64,000 nucleotides of DNA from Desulfobacteraceae bacterium. Its GTDB lineage: Bacteria > Desulfobacterota > Desulfobacteria > Desulfobacterales > Desulfobacteraceae. This document shows, piece by piece, positions 34,053 to 44,040 of this stretch (positions are counted from its first letter, which is position 1; every line of letters begins with the position of its first letter). Location: contig JADGEQ010000009.1 of assembly GCA_016744295.1 (NCBI GenBank), positions 62,001 to 126,000 on the forward strand, in the 5' to 3' direction. Below the pieces are notes generated by a model. The model saw only the letters and a program-made list of their open reading frames with translations, was not told where the DNA came from and made no database searches. The translations under genes were made by a program, and so were the position numbers.

Positions 34053-34913
34053 ATTGCGATGAACGATATCTCGCTGGACCACGCCAACGACTAACAGCAC
34101 AATTAAAATGGCAGATACCTGCATTAATGTGATACGTTCATTGTCCAGCCAACTCCACATAAGTGCTTCTACCGGAATGACATAGGTAACCATGCCAGCA
34201 AAAAGGGGGCCGTTACTTTTAATCATTTTATAAAAAAATAGCATGGCAATTCCCCGTGCAAATACCGATAACATTATAATCGCAACAATCGCTGGAACAA
34301 AGTTATCATCAATTGTGATCGTTTCAAATATCAGCGCTAATGGTGTTAGAGCAATGGCTCCAGCAGTCATAAACAGGGCAACGAGAATGATCGGAGGCAA
34401 ATCCTGAAGCGAACGCTGGACAAGGGTATTTGATAGTGCATAACAAAGGGGAACAGAGAGGGCCATAAACAAGTAAAACCAACTGACATTTCGATCCAAA
34501 CCATCAATAACCATCAATGATAGACACACCATTCCGATCAAAATGCCAAGAAATTGTTTTCGACTGGGGTATACGCCCAACAAAGGAATGGATACCAAAA
34601 TTGTAAAAATGGGTACCAAGGCGATCATCATCCCGATAAACCCATGCCCAATCAGTTTGACAAGAAAAGGTTGTGCCGCATAGGGGAATATGTAACCAAG
34701 CAAAGAAACAATCGACAACGGTATCAAATGTTGACGCCGAATCTTCCACGCATTTTTTTTGACCAGCCAGGATATCCAAAGAACAGAGGCGCCACCAAAC
34801 GTAGTACTGGCCCCAATTGTCAGCGGGCCAAAAGCAAGGCCTGCTTTTTTCATGAGGAAAAAGGCACCACCCCAGATCAGAGATGTAATAACGAACAATA
34901 TGTACTGCATCAT
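34041..34913 (-). CDS. EamA/DMT-superfamily transporter
   Basis: 290 residues with about ten hydrophobic helices arranged as two EamA repeats (the first from ILFVITSLIWGGAFFLMKKA, the second from VSWFYLFMALSVPLCYALSN). Conserved LIWGGAFFLMK at the start is typical of the drug/metabolite transporter superfamily. These inner-membrane proteins usually export amino acids or metabolites; the substrate cannot be read from the sequence. AGAAGG lies four bases before the ATG. It stands alone in the accessory minus-strand block. Confidence 0.88.
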   Translation of the reverse strand: MMQYILFVITSLIWGGAFFLMKKAGLAFGPLTIGASTTFGGASVLWISWLVKKNAWKIRRQHLIPLSIVSLLGYIFPYAAQPFLVKLIGHGFIGMMIALVPIFTILVSIPLLGVYPSRKQFLGILIGMVCLSLMVIDGLDRNVSWFYLFMALSVPLCYALSNTLVQRSLQDLPPIILVALFMTAGAIALTPLALIFETITIDDNFVPAIVAIIMLSVFARGIAMLFFYKMIKSNGPLFAGMVTYVIPVEALMWSWLDNERITLMQVSAILIVLLVVGVVQRDIVHRNKKR

Positions 34914-34999
34914 AAGCCTTCTTGTTTATCTGTGTCCAACCGTGACCCCATTTGACAAAAGCCAGGCATCACCTTTCCTCCCTTTTGCCTATTATTTTT

Positions 35000-35860
35000 T
35001 TAAAGGCCGTGGCTGCGGCAATAGCTAGACGGACCAGGCGGTATCCAGCCGTCCAAGGTTCCTTTTTCAGGCCTGAGAATCTCCACTTTTAACGGATAGC
35101 AGGCAACCGTATCACTGGAATGCTCTGAGCTGCAGTCTCCGCCCGGACAGGCAGACAAGGCGCCCAAAAGATCAATTTCTGCAAAAAACTCAAGGAAATC
35201 CCCTGGCCGCACAGGGCTTGCTTTCATGAAATACTGGTGGGTATCCTTTGTAAATCCCGTGCACATGAATACATTGAGCACGTCATGGACGTGGGGTTCG
35301 GCCTGGTCGGAAGACAGTCCGGTCTCAGCAGCCAAGGCCCGAATTAAATTGGAATGGCAGCAGAAATGGTAGTCATCTCCGCTAAGGAGGTGTCCTGTGT
35401 AAGGATCGCAGCGGGTGCCAATGACATCATGGACAGAGCCTCCAAATTCATCAAACCCATACCAGTCCAGGGTATCATGGGTGATGGTGGCCATGGGGCG
35501 CAAATAAGGGAAACTGCTCCACATACGGTCTCCGACGCCAAGGTGAGTTCCGTGGAGTGCCCGGGTTTTGCCGCTGTAAAACCGTTCGGTCAGATCGTCT
35601 TTTGCCCAGAGGTTAAGATCTCCCACTTGGGGACCATCCATGCTGATAATCCTGAAAAAATGCCCAGCAGGCACGTTAAAGGTATTGGCATCTCTGGGTT
35701 GCACCAATACTTCTTCCACTTTCTCTAAAGCCTCCCTGGCCTTTTTGTAGAGATCCATAACCGGCAGAGGCAAGGTATCCAAGGGATAGCAGATTACGGG
35801 AGCGATAGCTTTGCGGGCATCAGCATCAGCCGGCGACGGGGTCTGAGGTGCTGGTTTCAT
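35000..35860 (-). CDS. DUF1989 (urea carboxylase-associated) family protein
   Basis: 286 residues from ATG 35860 (MKPAPQTPSPADADARKAIA), with AAAGGA upstream. The core contains NVPAGHFFRIISMDGPQVGD, LNLWAKDDLTERFYSGKTRA, HTDTLDWYGF-like HDTLDWYGFDEFGGSVHDVI, GTRCDP and DVLNVFMCTGF, all characteristic of the DUF1989 family. Relatives are found next to urea carboxylase or guanidine-metabolism genes, but neither is present here. Several Cys and His residues (CDPYTG, HFCCHSN, CPGGDCSSEH) suggest metal binding. Function in this strain is unknown. No signal peptide, so cytoplasmic. Confidence 0.8.
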   Translation of the reverse strand: MKPAPQTPSPADADARKAIAPVICYPLDTLPLPVMDLYKKAREALEKVEEVLVQPRDANTFNVPAGHFFRIISMDGPQVGDLNLWAKDDLTERFYSGKTRALHGTHLGVGDRMWSSFPYLRPMATITHDTLDWYGFDEFGGSVHDVIGTRCDPYTGHLLSGDDYHFCCHSNLIRALAAETGLSSDQAEPHVHDVLNVFMCTGFTKDTHQYFMKASPVRPGDFLEFFAEIDLLGALSACPGGDCSSEHSSDTVACYPLKVEILRPEKGTLDGWIPPGPSSYCRSHGL

Positions 35861-36134
35861 GCGGTTTTTCCTTTCCGGGGCCTGCCCGAATTTTATTTTG
35901 ATCAGATAAAAATTAAATATGGCGGATTTTCTACCAAACCTCAAGGGTAAACATGGCAATTTCGGCGGTTGACAAAGACACAAGGCGACGGTTAGCGAAA
36001 ATGTATGACTCAGATACTTTTTTAATGTTCATATTCGTGGTCTTTCTTTAAGTATCTGCTTTTGGGTTAATCATTAAAGGAGCCTCTCGGCCTGCCCTGC
36101 TAAAAAAATGTGGTCTATATACCAATCGCTAATT

Positions 36135-36875
36135 TTAAAATAACAGCCGCATAACCAGACTTGTGCCCAGGCAGATTAACAGAATCAATAACATCTTCCG
36201 GTATACCAATTCTGTCACTCTTTTACGAAGTATACTCCCTAAAAAAATTCCCAAAGCCACGGGAAATATTCCGACAGATGAGACAAAAAAAACAGGAAGG
36301 GTAATTAACCCCATTTTGCCAAGACAGATCATCATGATCAATGTATTGATAGTAAATGAGCAATTAATGGTTTGGACAAAAAGATCACGGTCCATTTTCA
36401 AAGAGAGCAGATAGGGCATGATGGGCATGATTTGTGATCCAGTAGCTCCGTTGATGAGGCCTGAAATAAGCCCGATGGGAATCGTCAGTTGTTTTTCTTT
36501 TTGCCGGGACAACTCAAATAAGCCGTTTTTAAGACCCCAGATCCCATATAAAAGCATAACCAATCCAAGTAAGGCTTTAGGTGCTTCATTCCTGCTATTA
36601 CCCAGAAACCAAATTCCTAAAAAGAGACCGGGCAATGCACTTAGAAACAGAAGCCAAAATCGCTTTAGTGCATCAATAAATCGTCCTGCATTAATCATGA
36701 CCATGATATTGCTGGATAAAGAGGGTAGAAAGACTAAGGGTATAGCGAGTTTTATATCAATAAATGCAGCTAAAAACCCAAGGCAGAGTGTGCTAAACCC
36801 CAGACCGGTTAATCCTTTTAAGAATGACGCGATGAAAAATGCACTAAATGCAAGAATAATTGTTTGAGTATCCAT
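36135..36875 (-). CDS. TSUP (TauE/SafE) family membrane permease
   Basis: 246 residues with seven or eight hydrophobic helices. The conserved TSUP motif near the N-terminus is FFIASFLKGLTGLGFSTLCL, and its repeat in the second half is LISGLINGATGSQIMPIMPY. The family exports or imports sulfur-containing anions (sulfite, sulfoacetate, taurine) and other organic anions across the inner membrane. In a likely sulfate reducer a sulfur-compound role is attractive, but the substrate cannot be read. It is the first gene of the minus-strand block and has only a weak GGAAA before its ATG. Confidence 0.85.
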   Translation of the reverse strand: MDTQTIILAFSAFFIASFLKGLTGLGFSTLCLGFLAAFIDIKLAIPLVFLPSLSSNIMVMINAGRFIDALKRFWLLFLSALPGLFLGIWFLGNSRNEAPKALLGLVMLLYGIWGLKNGLFELSRQKEKQLTIPIGLISGLINGATGSQIMPIMPYLLSLKMDRDLFVQTINCSFTINTLIMMICLGKMGLITLPVFFVSSVGIFPVALGIFLGSILRKRVTELVYRKMLLILLICLGTSLVMRLLF

Positions 36876-37443
36876 TTTTTCCGGTCTGCTAAAGTCAATA
36901 TTTTATTGCAAACTATTTTTCATGACCAGGAGAGCATAATTCTTTTAGGTATCTAAAGCAATCAAATAACCAGGGCTGTTTTTTTAGGATCCAAAGAGTC
37001 AAGTATCCTTGCATATGGGTTGATTCTGCTATTGTTGACCCATTGCAACCAATATAATAAATTGTTTCCAAATAGTGAATAATTGGGATGTGAAGATCAG
37101 GTTGGCGTTTGTAATGAGGGCGGGGAGATTGCCGGCGTACCATTGATCGCAATTTAGAGACCCCTAGAAATTTGATCAATCAGTATGCTGCAATCTTCCC
37201 CGGCAGGCTAGGCGGTTCGCCCATAATGTTCAGATTAAATTTTTTAGAGGTTGGTGCAATAAATATCGGTGACCGAGAATTGCTGATAAAAAACGATTGA
37301 ACTTGCCAGAAACAATAAATTTTGGTAAGAGTACGTGTTTATATACTTGTTATGACTTTTAATTTGGCTGGCCGTTTAAAAAGATTTTAGATAGCTGGCC
37401 ATAATAGTATTAATAAACACTTTTTTCCTTTCTGGAGGCTTTT
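36876..37443. other. 568-base divergent intergenic region upstream of guaB
   Basis: A minus-strand open frame of 88 codons (36913-37179) has an Arg-rich start and a His/Tyr/Trp-rich body that resembles nothing recognised; it may be a decayed gene and is not called. GCTGGCC occurs twice, about 27 bases apart, near 37367-37402. No convincing promoter pair for guaB was found. The guaB ribosome binding site TGGAGG lies at the right edge. Confidence 0.5.
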
Positions 37444-38913
37444 ATGTCCAATATACTATCCGACGAAGGACTGTCATTTGATGACGTCCTCCTAGTTCCC
37501 GATTATTCAGCTATTCTGCCCGATGAGGTAACCACAAAGGCTCAACTTACCAAGGAGCTTGAACTCAATGTTCCCATCGTAAGTGCTGCCATGGATACGG
37601 TAACAGAGGCGCATACTGCCATCAGCATGGCAAGAGCCGGGGGGCTTGGATTCATTCACAGAAACCTGAGCATTGAAGAACAGGCCATTGAGGTGGACCG
37701 GGTAAAAAAATCGGAAAGCGGCATGATTGTTGATCCGGTAACCGTGCGTCCGGATACCTCCATCGCCGAAGTGCTGCAGATCATGGCCAAATACAGGATT
37801 TCAGGGGTTCCTGTAACAGAAGGGGATAAACTGGTTGGGATTGTTACCAATCGGGATTTAAGATTTGAAACCCAGCTTGAAAAACCCGCCAGCGCGGTTA
37901 TGACCAGTGAAAATCTGGTAACGGTGGCTGAAAAATGTACCCTGGAAGAGTCTAAGATCATGCTCCACAAGCACAGGATAGAAAAATTGCTGGTGGTGGA
38001 CAAGGAGGGCAAGCTCAAGGGGTTGATCACCATCAAGGATATTGAGAAAATTAAAAAATATCCCAATGCCTGTAAGGATTCTTTGGGAAGACTTCGGGCC
38101 GGGGCTGCCATCGGTGTGGGGTCGGATATGATGGAACGGGTTCAGTCTCTGATGAGGGCCAGCACCGATGCCCTGGTAATCGATACCTCCCACGGCCATT
38201 CCAAAAATGTAATGGATGCCATTCGGAAAATCAAGGCAGCCTTTCCAAGTTGTCAGTTGGTAGCCGGGAATGTGGCCACGGAATCCGGTGTAAAGGCACT
38301 GATTGATGCCGGGGCCGATGCAGTGAAAATCGGTATTGGGCCCGGGTCCATTTGTACCACCCGTATTGTGGCAGGTGTCGGGGTTCCCCAGCTTACGGCC
38401 ATCCAAAACTGCAAGGAAATTTCAAAGAAAACAGGGGTTCCCATCATTGCAGACGGGGGAATCAAATTTTCCGGGGATATTGCCAAAGCCTTGGGGGCAG
38501 GGGCAAATTCTGTCATGCTGGGCAGTCTGTTGGCCGGCACCCAGGAGAGTCCCGGGGAACTTGTCATTTACCAGGGCCGTTCTTACAAGGCCTACAGGGG
38601 AATGGGGTCTGTGGAGGCTATGAAACAGGGCAGTTCGGATCGGTATTATCAGAAAGATACAGATGCGGATGAGGAATTGGTTCCCGAAGGAATTGTGGGC
38701 AGAATACCTTACAGGGGAACGGTTCGGGAAAATATTGTCCAGATGATCGGAGGTCTCAAGGCCGGTATGGGATATCTGGGGGCTGCCACCATTGCAGAAC
38801 TTCATGAAAAAGCTAAATTTATCAGGATCAGTTCTGCCGGGCTCAGGGAGAGTCATGTTCATGATGTTGTGATAACGAAAGAAGCACCCAACTATAGAGT
38901 GGGGAGCAGTTAA
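37444..38913 (+). CDS. guaB: Inosine-5'-monophosphate dehydrogenase
   Basis: 489 residues. Start ATG is preceded by TGGAGG. The N-terminal catalytic part ([20 protein letters not shown]) is interrupted by a pair of CBS domains at about residues 95-205 ([39 protein letters not shown]). The barrel resumes with [18 protein letters not shown], and the catalytic Cys is in [20 protein letters not shown]. The mobile flap is [20 protein letters not shown]. It oxidises IMP to XMP with NAD+, the first step to GMP. The end lies 6 bases before dnaE. Confidence 0.97.
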   Translation: MSNILSDEGLSFDDVLLVPDYSAILPDEVTTKAQLTKELELNVPIVSAAMDTVTEAHTAISMARAGGLGFIHRNLSIEEQAIEVDRVKKSESGMIVDPVTVRPDTSIAEVLQIMAKYRISGVPVTEGDKLVGIVTNRDLRFETQLEKPASAVMTSENLVTVAEKCTLEESKIMLHKHRIEKLLVVDKEGKLKGLITIKDIEKIKKYPNACKDSLGRLRAGAAIGVGSDMMERVQSLMRASTDALVIDTSHGHSKNVMDAIRKIKAAFPSCQLVAGNVATESGVKALIDAGADAVKIGIGPGSICTTRIVAGVGVPQLTAIQNCKEISKKTGVPIIADGGIKFSGDIAKALGAGANSVMLGSLLAGTQESPGELVIYQGRSYKAYRGMGSVEAMKQGSSDRYYQKDTDADEELVPEGIVGRIPYRGTVRENIVQMIGGLKAGMGYLGAATIAELHEKAKFIRISSAGLRESHVHDVVITKEAPNYRVGSS

Positions 38914-38919
38914 ACACCC

Positions 38920-41900
38920 ATGACAGATCAATCATCTCCTTTTTACCATTTGCATCTTCACTCGGAGTTTTCCCTGCTGGATGGTGCCATACGCCTGGAT
39001 TCTCTGTTTAAGAGATGTCAGGAATACGGCATGGATGCCGTGTCTATTACTGATCACGGCACCATGTTCGGTGTGGCTGAGTTTTACGAAAAAGCCAAGA
39101 AAGCTTCCATTAAACCGATAATAGGCTGTGAAGTCTATGTGGCCCCTAGAACCCTGAATGACAGAACCCAGGCGGATCACAAGGGGTTAAACCATTTGGT
39201 GCTGCTGGCCAAGGACAGGGAAGGGTACGCCAATTTATGCAAGCTGGTTTCCATAGCCCAGCTCAAGGGGTTTTATTACAAACCAAGAATTGACAGGGAG
39301 TTGCTTGCCGCTCATTCCAAAGGGCTGATCGGTCTGTCTGCCTGTCTGAAGGGGGATATTCCCCAGGCTATTTTGAAAAATGATATGGAGGCTGCCGATG
39401 CGGCAGCCCAGTATTATATAAATACCCTGGGGGAGGGAAATTTTTACCTGGAAGTTCAGGAAAACGGAATGGATATCCAGCACAAGGTCAATGCGGGTAT
39501 TTTAGACATAAGCCAGCGGCTGTCTCTTCCCATGGTGGCTACCAATGACTGCCATTACCTGTCCAAAGGGGATGCCAGGGCCCATGAGATTCTTTTGTGC
39601 ATCCAGACAGGGAACACGATCAACAGTGAGAAGCGGTTTAAATTTGATTCCGATGAGCTTTATTTCAAATCTTCCCAGGAGATGACAGATTCTCTTGGCA
39701 GCTTTCCAAATGCCATTGAAAATACCAGGGAGGTGATGGACAAGTGCAATGTGGAATTTGAAAAAAAATCCTACCATTTCCCCCGGTATGCCCAAAGTGA
39801 TGAGGAGTCCGAAGATGATCTTTTCAAAGAAAAGGCCATGGCGGGTTTTGAAGAAAAGCTTGCAAGGATAAAGGCCAGGAATCCTGATGTGGATGAAGCC
39901 GTTTACCGGGAGCGGATCAAGTATGAGATTGATATTATCCTGAATATGGGATTTCCCGGTTATTTTCTCATTGTGGCCGATTTTATCGAATATTCCAACA
40001 AAATAGGGGTGCCCGTTGGCCCGGGCAGAGGATCAGCTGCCGGTTCCATGGTGGCCTATGCCATGGATATTACAGCCCTTGACCCCATAGAGCACGGGCT
40101 GATCTTTGAGCGATTTTTAAATCCCGCCCGTATGTCCATGCCGGATATTGATGTGGATTTTTGCATTGAGGGCCGGGATAAGGTGTATCAATATACCATT
40201 GAGCGATATGGCGGACCTGAATATGTCTGTCAGATAATCACCTTTGGAAGGCTCAAGGCCAAGGCTGTTATCCGGGATGTGGGCCGGGCTCTCGGGGTTT
40301 TGCTCTCGGAAGTAGACGAAGTTGCCAAGATGATACCGGACAATGTTAAAAACCTTGCAATGGCCCTTGAGGAAGTACCCGCCATCCGGGACAAATGCAA
40401 TGAGTCCGAAGAAAAAAGTCAGATGCTTGAGGTTGCCATGCTTCTGGAAGGGCTGCCCCGCCATGCCTCCACCCATGCGGCAGGTGTAGTGGTGGCAGAC
40501 AAACCCCTGAATGAATACCTGCCCCTTTTCCGGGGTAAGGAGGGGGAAACCATTACCCAGTTTGACATGAACTATACGGAAAAACTGGGGTTGGTAAAGT
40601 TTGACTTTCTGGGGTTGCGAAACCTGACGGTTATTAAAAACTGTATTGCTCTCATTGAAAAACAGGGTAAAACCGCCCCGGATCTGCTTCACCTGGATTA
40701 TGAAGATAAAAAGACCTTTGATCTTTTACAAAATGCCGATACCACAGGGGTGTTCCAGCTTGAAAGCAGCGGCATGAAAGAGTTGATCACAAGGCTCAAA
40801 CCCGCCAGTTTTTCCGATATTGTCGCCCTGGTGGCTCTGTACCGACCCGGTCCCTTGGACAGCGGCATGGCAGATTCCTATGTGGAAAGGAAAAATGGCC
40901 GGGAAGAGGTGGTGTATCTGTTTGATGAACTGAAAGAGGTTCTCGGAGAAACCTATGGGGTTATTCTCTACCAGGAACAGGTGATGAAAATCGGCGGTGT
41001 CCTGGCAAACTACTCCATGGCAGATGCAGATGGTCTTAGAAAGGCCATGGGCAAGAAAATCGCTGCCATGATGGAAGAGCACAGAAGCCTTTTCGTAAAG
41101 GGTGCCACTGAAAATGGCCATGATCCCAAAAAGGCGGCAGAACTCTTTGATCTCATGGAAAAATTTGGTGGATACGGGTTTAACAAATCCCATAGCGCTG
41201 CCTATGCCCTGATTGCTTACCAAACTGCCTACTTAAAAGCCAATTTTCCCCTTGAGTTTATTGCAGCCCTCATGACCAGCGAGCGGAACAACACCGATGC
41301 CGTCATAAAATATATGGATGAATGCCGGGGCCACAGCATCAACGTATTGCCGCCGGATGTCAATGCGAGTGATGCCCATTTTACAGTGTCAGACGGATGT
41401 ATCCGGTTTGGCCTGGCAGCTGTCAAAGGGATAGGGGAGGCTGCCATTGAATCCATTGTGGTCATCCGGGACAATGAAGAGGGGCCCTATAAGAGTCTCT
41501 ATGATTTTTGCGAGCGGGTGAACACAAGCAAAGCCAATAAAAAGGTGCTGGAGGCATTGATTAAATGCGGGGCCTTTGATGAATGCGGGGCAAAACGGAG
41601 CCAGATGATGGCTGTGCTGGAAGAGGCCCTGGACCACGGCAACAGGATTCAGCGGGAAAAGTCAGACTCCCAATTGGATTTGTTTGCCGATTCCAACATG
41701 GGGCTGACCCTTCCGGTGAGCCGTCCTAAACTTCCGAATATTGAGGAGTGGGAGGACAATGTTTTGCTCGGGTTGGAAAAGGAAGCCCTGGGGTTTTATA
41801 TTACCGGTCATCCCATGGATAAATATGGTGATATCATAAAAAAATATGCCAATGTTACCGCCACCACTCTCCAGGACATGTCCAATGAAAAAATGATTCG

Positions 41901-42441
41901 CATGGGCGGCACCATAAAGGTTTTAAAGATTCATAAGACCAAAAAAGGGGATATGATGGCCTTTTGTGCCATTGAAGACCAGGCAGCCAGTGTGGAGGTG
42001 GTGATTTTTCCCAATCTCTACGCCAAGGTTCATCCGCTTTTGGCCGAAGAACAGATTGTAATCCTGGAGGCAGAGGTTCAGAAAACGGAAAATATTGTCA
42101 AACTTATCGCTGAAAAAATAGTTCCCATTGAGAGGGCCGGCGTAGAATGGACCAGCGGTATCCTCATTGATGTGGATGCTGCGGGTTTGGATACCGAAGT
42201 TCTGGAACAATTAAAACCGATAATTGAACAGTATCCCGGGGATTGTACCTCTATCCTTAGAATTAAGATTGATGATGGCAACCCTCCGGTCATGGTTAAG
42301 TTGTCCGATGAATATATGACCTGCTCTGATCCTTCCTTTTTCCAGCAGGTGGAAACACTTTTGGGGGAAGGGTGTATTGATACCAGATGTGCACCGGTTG
42401 CGGAAAAAATAAAAAAGAAGCGGTGGCCAAAAAAGAAGTAA
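38920..42441 (+). CDS. dnaE: DNA polymerase III alpha subunit
   Basis: 1173 residues, normal for DnaE1. An N-terminal PHP domain (FYHLHLHSEFSLLDGAIRLD, SITDHGTMFG) is followed by the polymerase core with GPGRGSAAGSMVAYAMDITA and the catalytic Asp motif MPDIDVDFCIEGRDKV. The thumb/fingers region LYRPGPLDSGMADSY, then the tandem HhH, beta-clamp-binding (SQLDLFADS) and OB-fold (IRMGGTIKVLKIHKTKKGDM) regions complete the layout. It is the replicative polymerase. It probably shares the guaB transcript, 6 bases upstream. The gene ends 27 bases before the convergent BON lipoprotein gene. Confidence 0.97.
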   Translation: MTDQSSPFYHLHLHSEFSLLDGAIRLDSLFKRCQEYGMDAVSITDHGTMFGVAEFYEKAKKASIKPIIGCEVYVAPRTLNDRTQADHKGLNHLVLLAKDREGYANLCKLVSIAQLKGFYYKPRIDRELLAAHSKGLIGLSACLKGDIPQAILKNDMEAADAAAQYYINTLGEGNFYLEVQENGMDIQHKVNAGILDISQRLSLPMVATNDCHYLSKGDARAHEILLCIQTGNTINSEKRFKFDSDELYFKSSQEMTDSLGSFPNAIENTREVMDKCNVEFEKKSYHFPRYAQSDEESEDDLFKEKAMAGFEEKLARIKARNPDVDEAVYRERIKYEIDIILNMGFPGYFLIVADFIEYSNKIGVPVGPGRGSAAGSMVAYAMDITALDPIEHGLIFERFLNPARMSMPDIDVDFCIEGRDKVYQYTIERYGGPEYVCQIITFGRLKAKAVIRDVGRALGVLLSEVDEVAKMIPDNVKNLAMALEEVPAIRDKCNESEEKSQMLEVAMLLEGLPRHASTHAAGVVVADKPLNEYLPLFRGKEGETITQFDMNYTEKLGLVKFDFLGLRNLTVIKNCIALIEKQGKTAPDLLHLDYEDKKTFDLLQNADTTGVFQLESSGMKELITRLKPASFSDIVALVALYRPGPLDSGMADSYVERKNGREEVVYLFDELKEVLGETYGVILYQEQVMKIGGVLANYSMADADGLRKAMGKKIAAMMEEHRSLFVKGATENGHDPKKAAELFDLMEKFGGYGFNKSHSAAYALIAYQTAYLKANFPLEFIAALMTSERNNTDAVIKYMDECRGHSINVLPPDVNASDAHFTVSDGCIRFGLAAVKGIGEAAIESIVVIRDNEEGPYKSLYDFCERVNTSKANKKVLEALIKCGAFDECGAKRSQMMAVLEEALDHGNRIQREKSDSQLDLFADSNMGLTLPVSRPKLPNIEEWEDNVLLGLEKEALGFYITGHPMDKYGDIIKKYANVTATTLQDMSNEKMIRMGGTIKVLKIHKTKKGDMMAFCAIEDQAASVEVVIFPNLYAKVHPLLAEEQIVILEAEVQKTENIVKLIAEKIVPIERAGVEWTSGILIDVDAAGLDTEVLEQLKPIIEQYPGDCTSILRIKIDDGNPPVMVKLSDEYMTCSDPSFFQQVETLLGEGCIDTRCAPVAEKIKKKRWPKKK

Positions 42442-42468
42442 CTATTGTCTGGTATTATTTGCCTGTTT

Positions 42469-42816
42469 TTATTTAACTTTGATCATATTTTCAACCCTGA
42501 TAACCCCTTCAACCCCCCGGGCCAGGTCACCTGTCATGCGTTTCTGGGAATCGGTTTCCACGGTTCCCTTTAAATAAGCCACCCCATTGTGAACATCCAC
42601 ATCAATGGGGCCGGCTTTGACAAAATCGTCGGAAATCATCTTGGTTTTTATCCTGGCACTAATGATGGAATCATCCATTAGAGAGGAAAAAGAGCGGGGG
42701 CTCTCCTGGCCGGAGGCGCTGAAAACCGGTGAACCGGGCGTTTGGGAGCTGCACCCAATCACCATAAATCCGGCAATCAATCCACAAAACAGGTAAAAAA
42801 GAAACGTCTTTTTCAT
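42469..42816 (-). CDS. BON-domain lipoprotein
   Basis: 115 residues from ATG 42816, directly after the upstream TAA (TAATATG), implying translational coupling; ATG 42831 would overlap that gene. The signal peptide KKTFLFYLFCGLIAGFMVI ends in a lipobox IGCSS, so the mature protein is probably lipidated at the Cys. The BON domain is residues 45-115 (DSIISARIKTKMISDDFVKA, VHNGVAYLKGTVETDSQK, ARGVEGVIRVENMIKV). BON proteins bind phospholipid surfaces and help envelope integrity, as in OsmY or DolP. This one lacks a second BON domain. Confidence 0.85.
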   Translation of the reverse strand: MKKTFLFYLFCGLIAGFMVIGCSSQTPGSPVFSASGQESPRSFSSLMDDSIISARIKTKMISDDFVKAGPIDVDVHNGVAYLKGTVETDSQKRMTGDLARGVEGVIRVENMIKVK

Positions 42817-42817
42817 A

Positions 42818-43075
42818 TTATTCAAAGTCATCAAGATTCAGGTTGTCAAGATCCGATAAATCCATATCCTTGAGTAAATCGTCCTCATCCGGAATGAGGG
42901 TATCAGAGAGTATGAGTGGTGTTTTTTTCTTTGGGGCAGGGGCGTCTTTTTTTTGGGGAGCCTCCTTGGCAGAAACTCGTTTTACAAGAGTCAGGGTTCC
43001 CAAGTAGAGAAAATAGATCAGCCCGACCATGTTAAACAAGAGAATAAGAATTCCGAAAATATTTTTTGCCAGCAT
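42818..43075 (-). CDS. Small single-span membrane protein with acidic tail
   Basis: 85 residues, not recognised. One hydrophobic helix (FGILILLFNMVGLIYFLYLG) is followed by a Lys/Pro/Ala linker (APQKKDAPAPKKKTP) and a strongly acidic end (PDEDDLLKDMDLSDLDNLNL). The linker and tail are low complexity. It lies immediately upstream of the BON lipoprotein gene, whose start touches its stop, and divergent from the DjlA-like gene. It may anchor a cytoplasmic partner through the acidic tail; this is speculation. Confidence 0.7.
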   Translation of the reverse strand: MLAKNIFGILILLFNMVGLIYFLYLGTLTLVKRVSAKEAPQKKDAPAPKKKTPLILSDTLIPDEDDLLKDMDLSDLDNLNLDDFE

Positions 43076-43100
43076 AAGACCCTAATTTTTTCAAATTTAT

Positions 43101-43129
43101 TTGACGCTTAAAGTTATAGTGTTTATATA
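43101..43129 (+). promoter_or_regulatory. Candidate sigma-70 promoter of the DjlA-like gene
   Basis: TTGACG (43101-43106), exact 17-base spacer, TATATA (43124-43129). It ends 48 bases before the ATG at 43178. Confidence 0.5.
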
Positions 43130-43177
43130 TAACTCTCTTGAAAATGATACAAGTACTTTTATTAGGAAGGATTAAGA

Positions 43178-43942
43178 ATGAGCTGGCTTGGAAAAATGAT
43201 TGGCGGAACCATCGGTTTTGCTTTGGGGGGACCCATTGGGGCGGTGGCTGGGGCTGCCTTCGGACATACCTTTGTGGATAAGAGAGAAGATGAATATCTA
43301 AACGCCTTAACCGGGGGACAGGGGGGGTTGTCTTCAAATGAAGAAGCTCAGTTGATTTTTTTTACAGCCGCTTTTTCCATGCTGGCTAAGATCTGTAAGG
43401 CTGACGGCCAAATTTCTGAAAAAGAGATCCAGGCGGTTGAAGCGTTCATGGCCCGTGATCTTCAGTTGGATCAAGAAGGGCAGGAAACAGCAAAGCGTAT
43501 CTTCCGCCAGGCGATTGATTCTCCTGAACAATTTGAGGGATTTGCCCAGCAGTTTTATCTGGTTTTCAAAGCCCAGCCGAATATCATTGAGTTGATGGTG
43601 GATATCTTGTTGCGGGTATCCACGGCAGACGGCCATATGTCGCCGGAAGAAGAGCGCATGCTGTTGTTGGCCATCCATATTTTTAAGGTTTCGGAAAGAG
43701 ATTATACACGGTTGAAATCAAAGTATGTGCGGGTGACAAACAAATATTATGCCCTGCTCAAATGTGATGAATCTGCATCCAATGAAGAGATCAAGAAACA
43801 ATATAGGATATTGGTAAGAGAATATCATCCTGATAAAATTGAGGCCAAGGGGCTTCCTGAAGAGTTTATCAAGTTTGCCAATGACAAATTCAGGGAAATC
43901 CAGGATGCCTATGAGCATATAAAACAGGAAAGAGGCCTCTAA
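43178..43942 (+). CDS. DjlA-like co-chaperone (TerB-like domain + C-terminal J domain)
   Basis: 254 residues. The Gly-rich N-terminus MIGGTIGFALGGPIGAVAGA is a membrane-associating segment like that of DjlA. A TerB-like helical domain (about residues 58-175) includes FFTAAFSMLAKICKADGQIS and the repeat DILLRVSTADGHMSPEEERM. The C-terminal J domain contains KYYALLKCDESASNEEIKKQ and the HPD triad in VREYHPDKIEAKG, needed to stimulate DnaK. Start ATG follows AGGAAGGA. It ends inside a terminator hairpin. Confidence 0.88.
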   Translation: MSWLGKMIGGTIGFALGGPIGAVAGAAFGHTFVDKREDEYLNALTGGQGGLSSNEEAQLIFFTAAFSMLAKICKADGQISEKEIQAVEAFMARDLQLDQEGQETAKRIFRQAIDSPEQFEGFAQQFYLVFKAQPNIIELMVDILLRVSTADGHMSPEEERMLLLAIHIFKVSERDYTRLKSKYVRVTNKYYALLKCDESASNEEIKKQYRILVREYHPDKIEAKGLPEEFIKFANDKFREIQDAYEHIKQERGL

Positions 43943-43963
43943 CAAACCGGTTAGGGCCTCTTT
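43929..43963 (+). terminator. Rho-independent terminator overlapping the stop of the DjlA-like gene
   Basis: AAAGAGGCC (43929-43937) pairs with GGCCTCTTT (43955-43963), with an inner CTAAC/GTTAG stem and a 6-base loop. The stop codon TAA (43940-43942) lies in the hairpin. The U tract is short. Confidence 0.6.
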
Positions 43964-44040
43964 ATCTCTGGGAAATTAAAGCCGGAAAAATTGAGCTTTT
44001 AATTGAGCTTATTAAAACTGATCGGTTTCTAATTGACCTT

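Noticed and set aside
36913-37179. 88-codon minus-strand open frame between the TSUP gene and guaB
   Set aside because: No recognised family and an unusual composition. It might be a gene remnant, but the sequence alone does not support a call.
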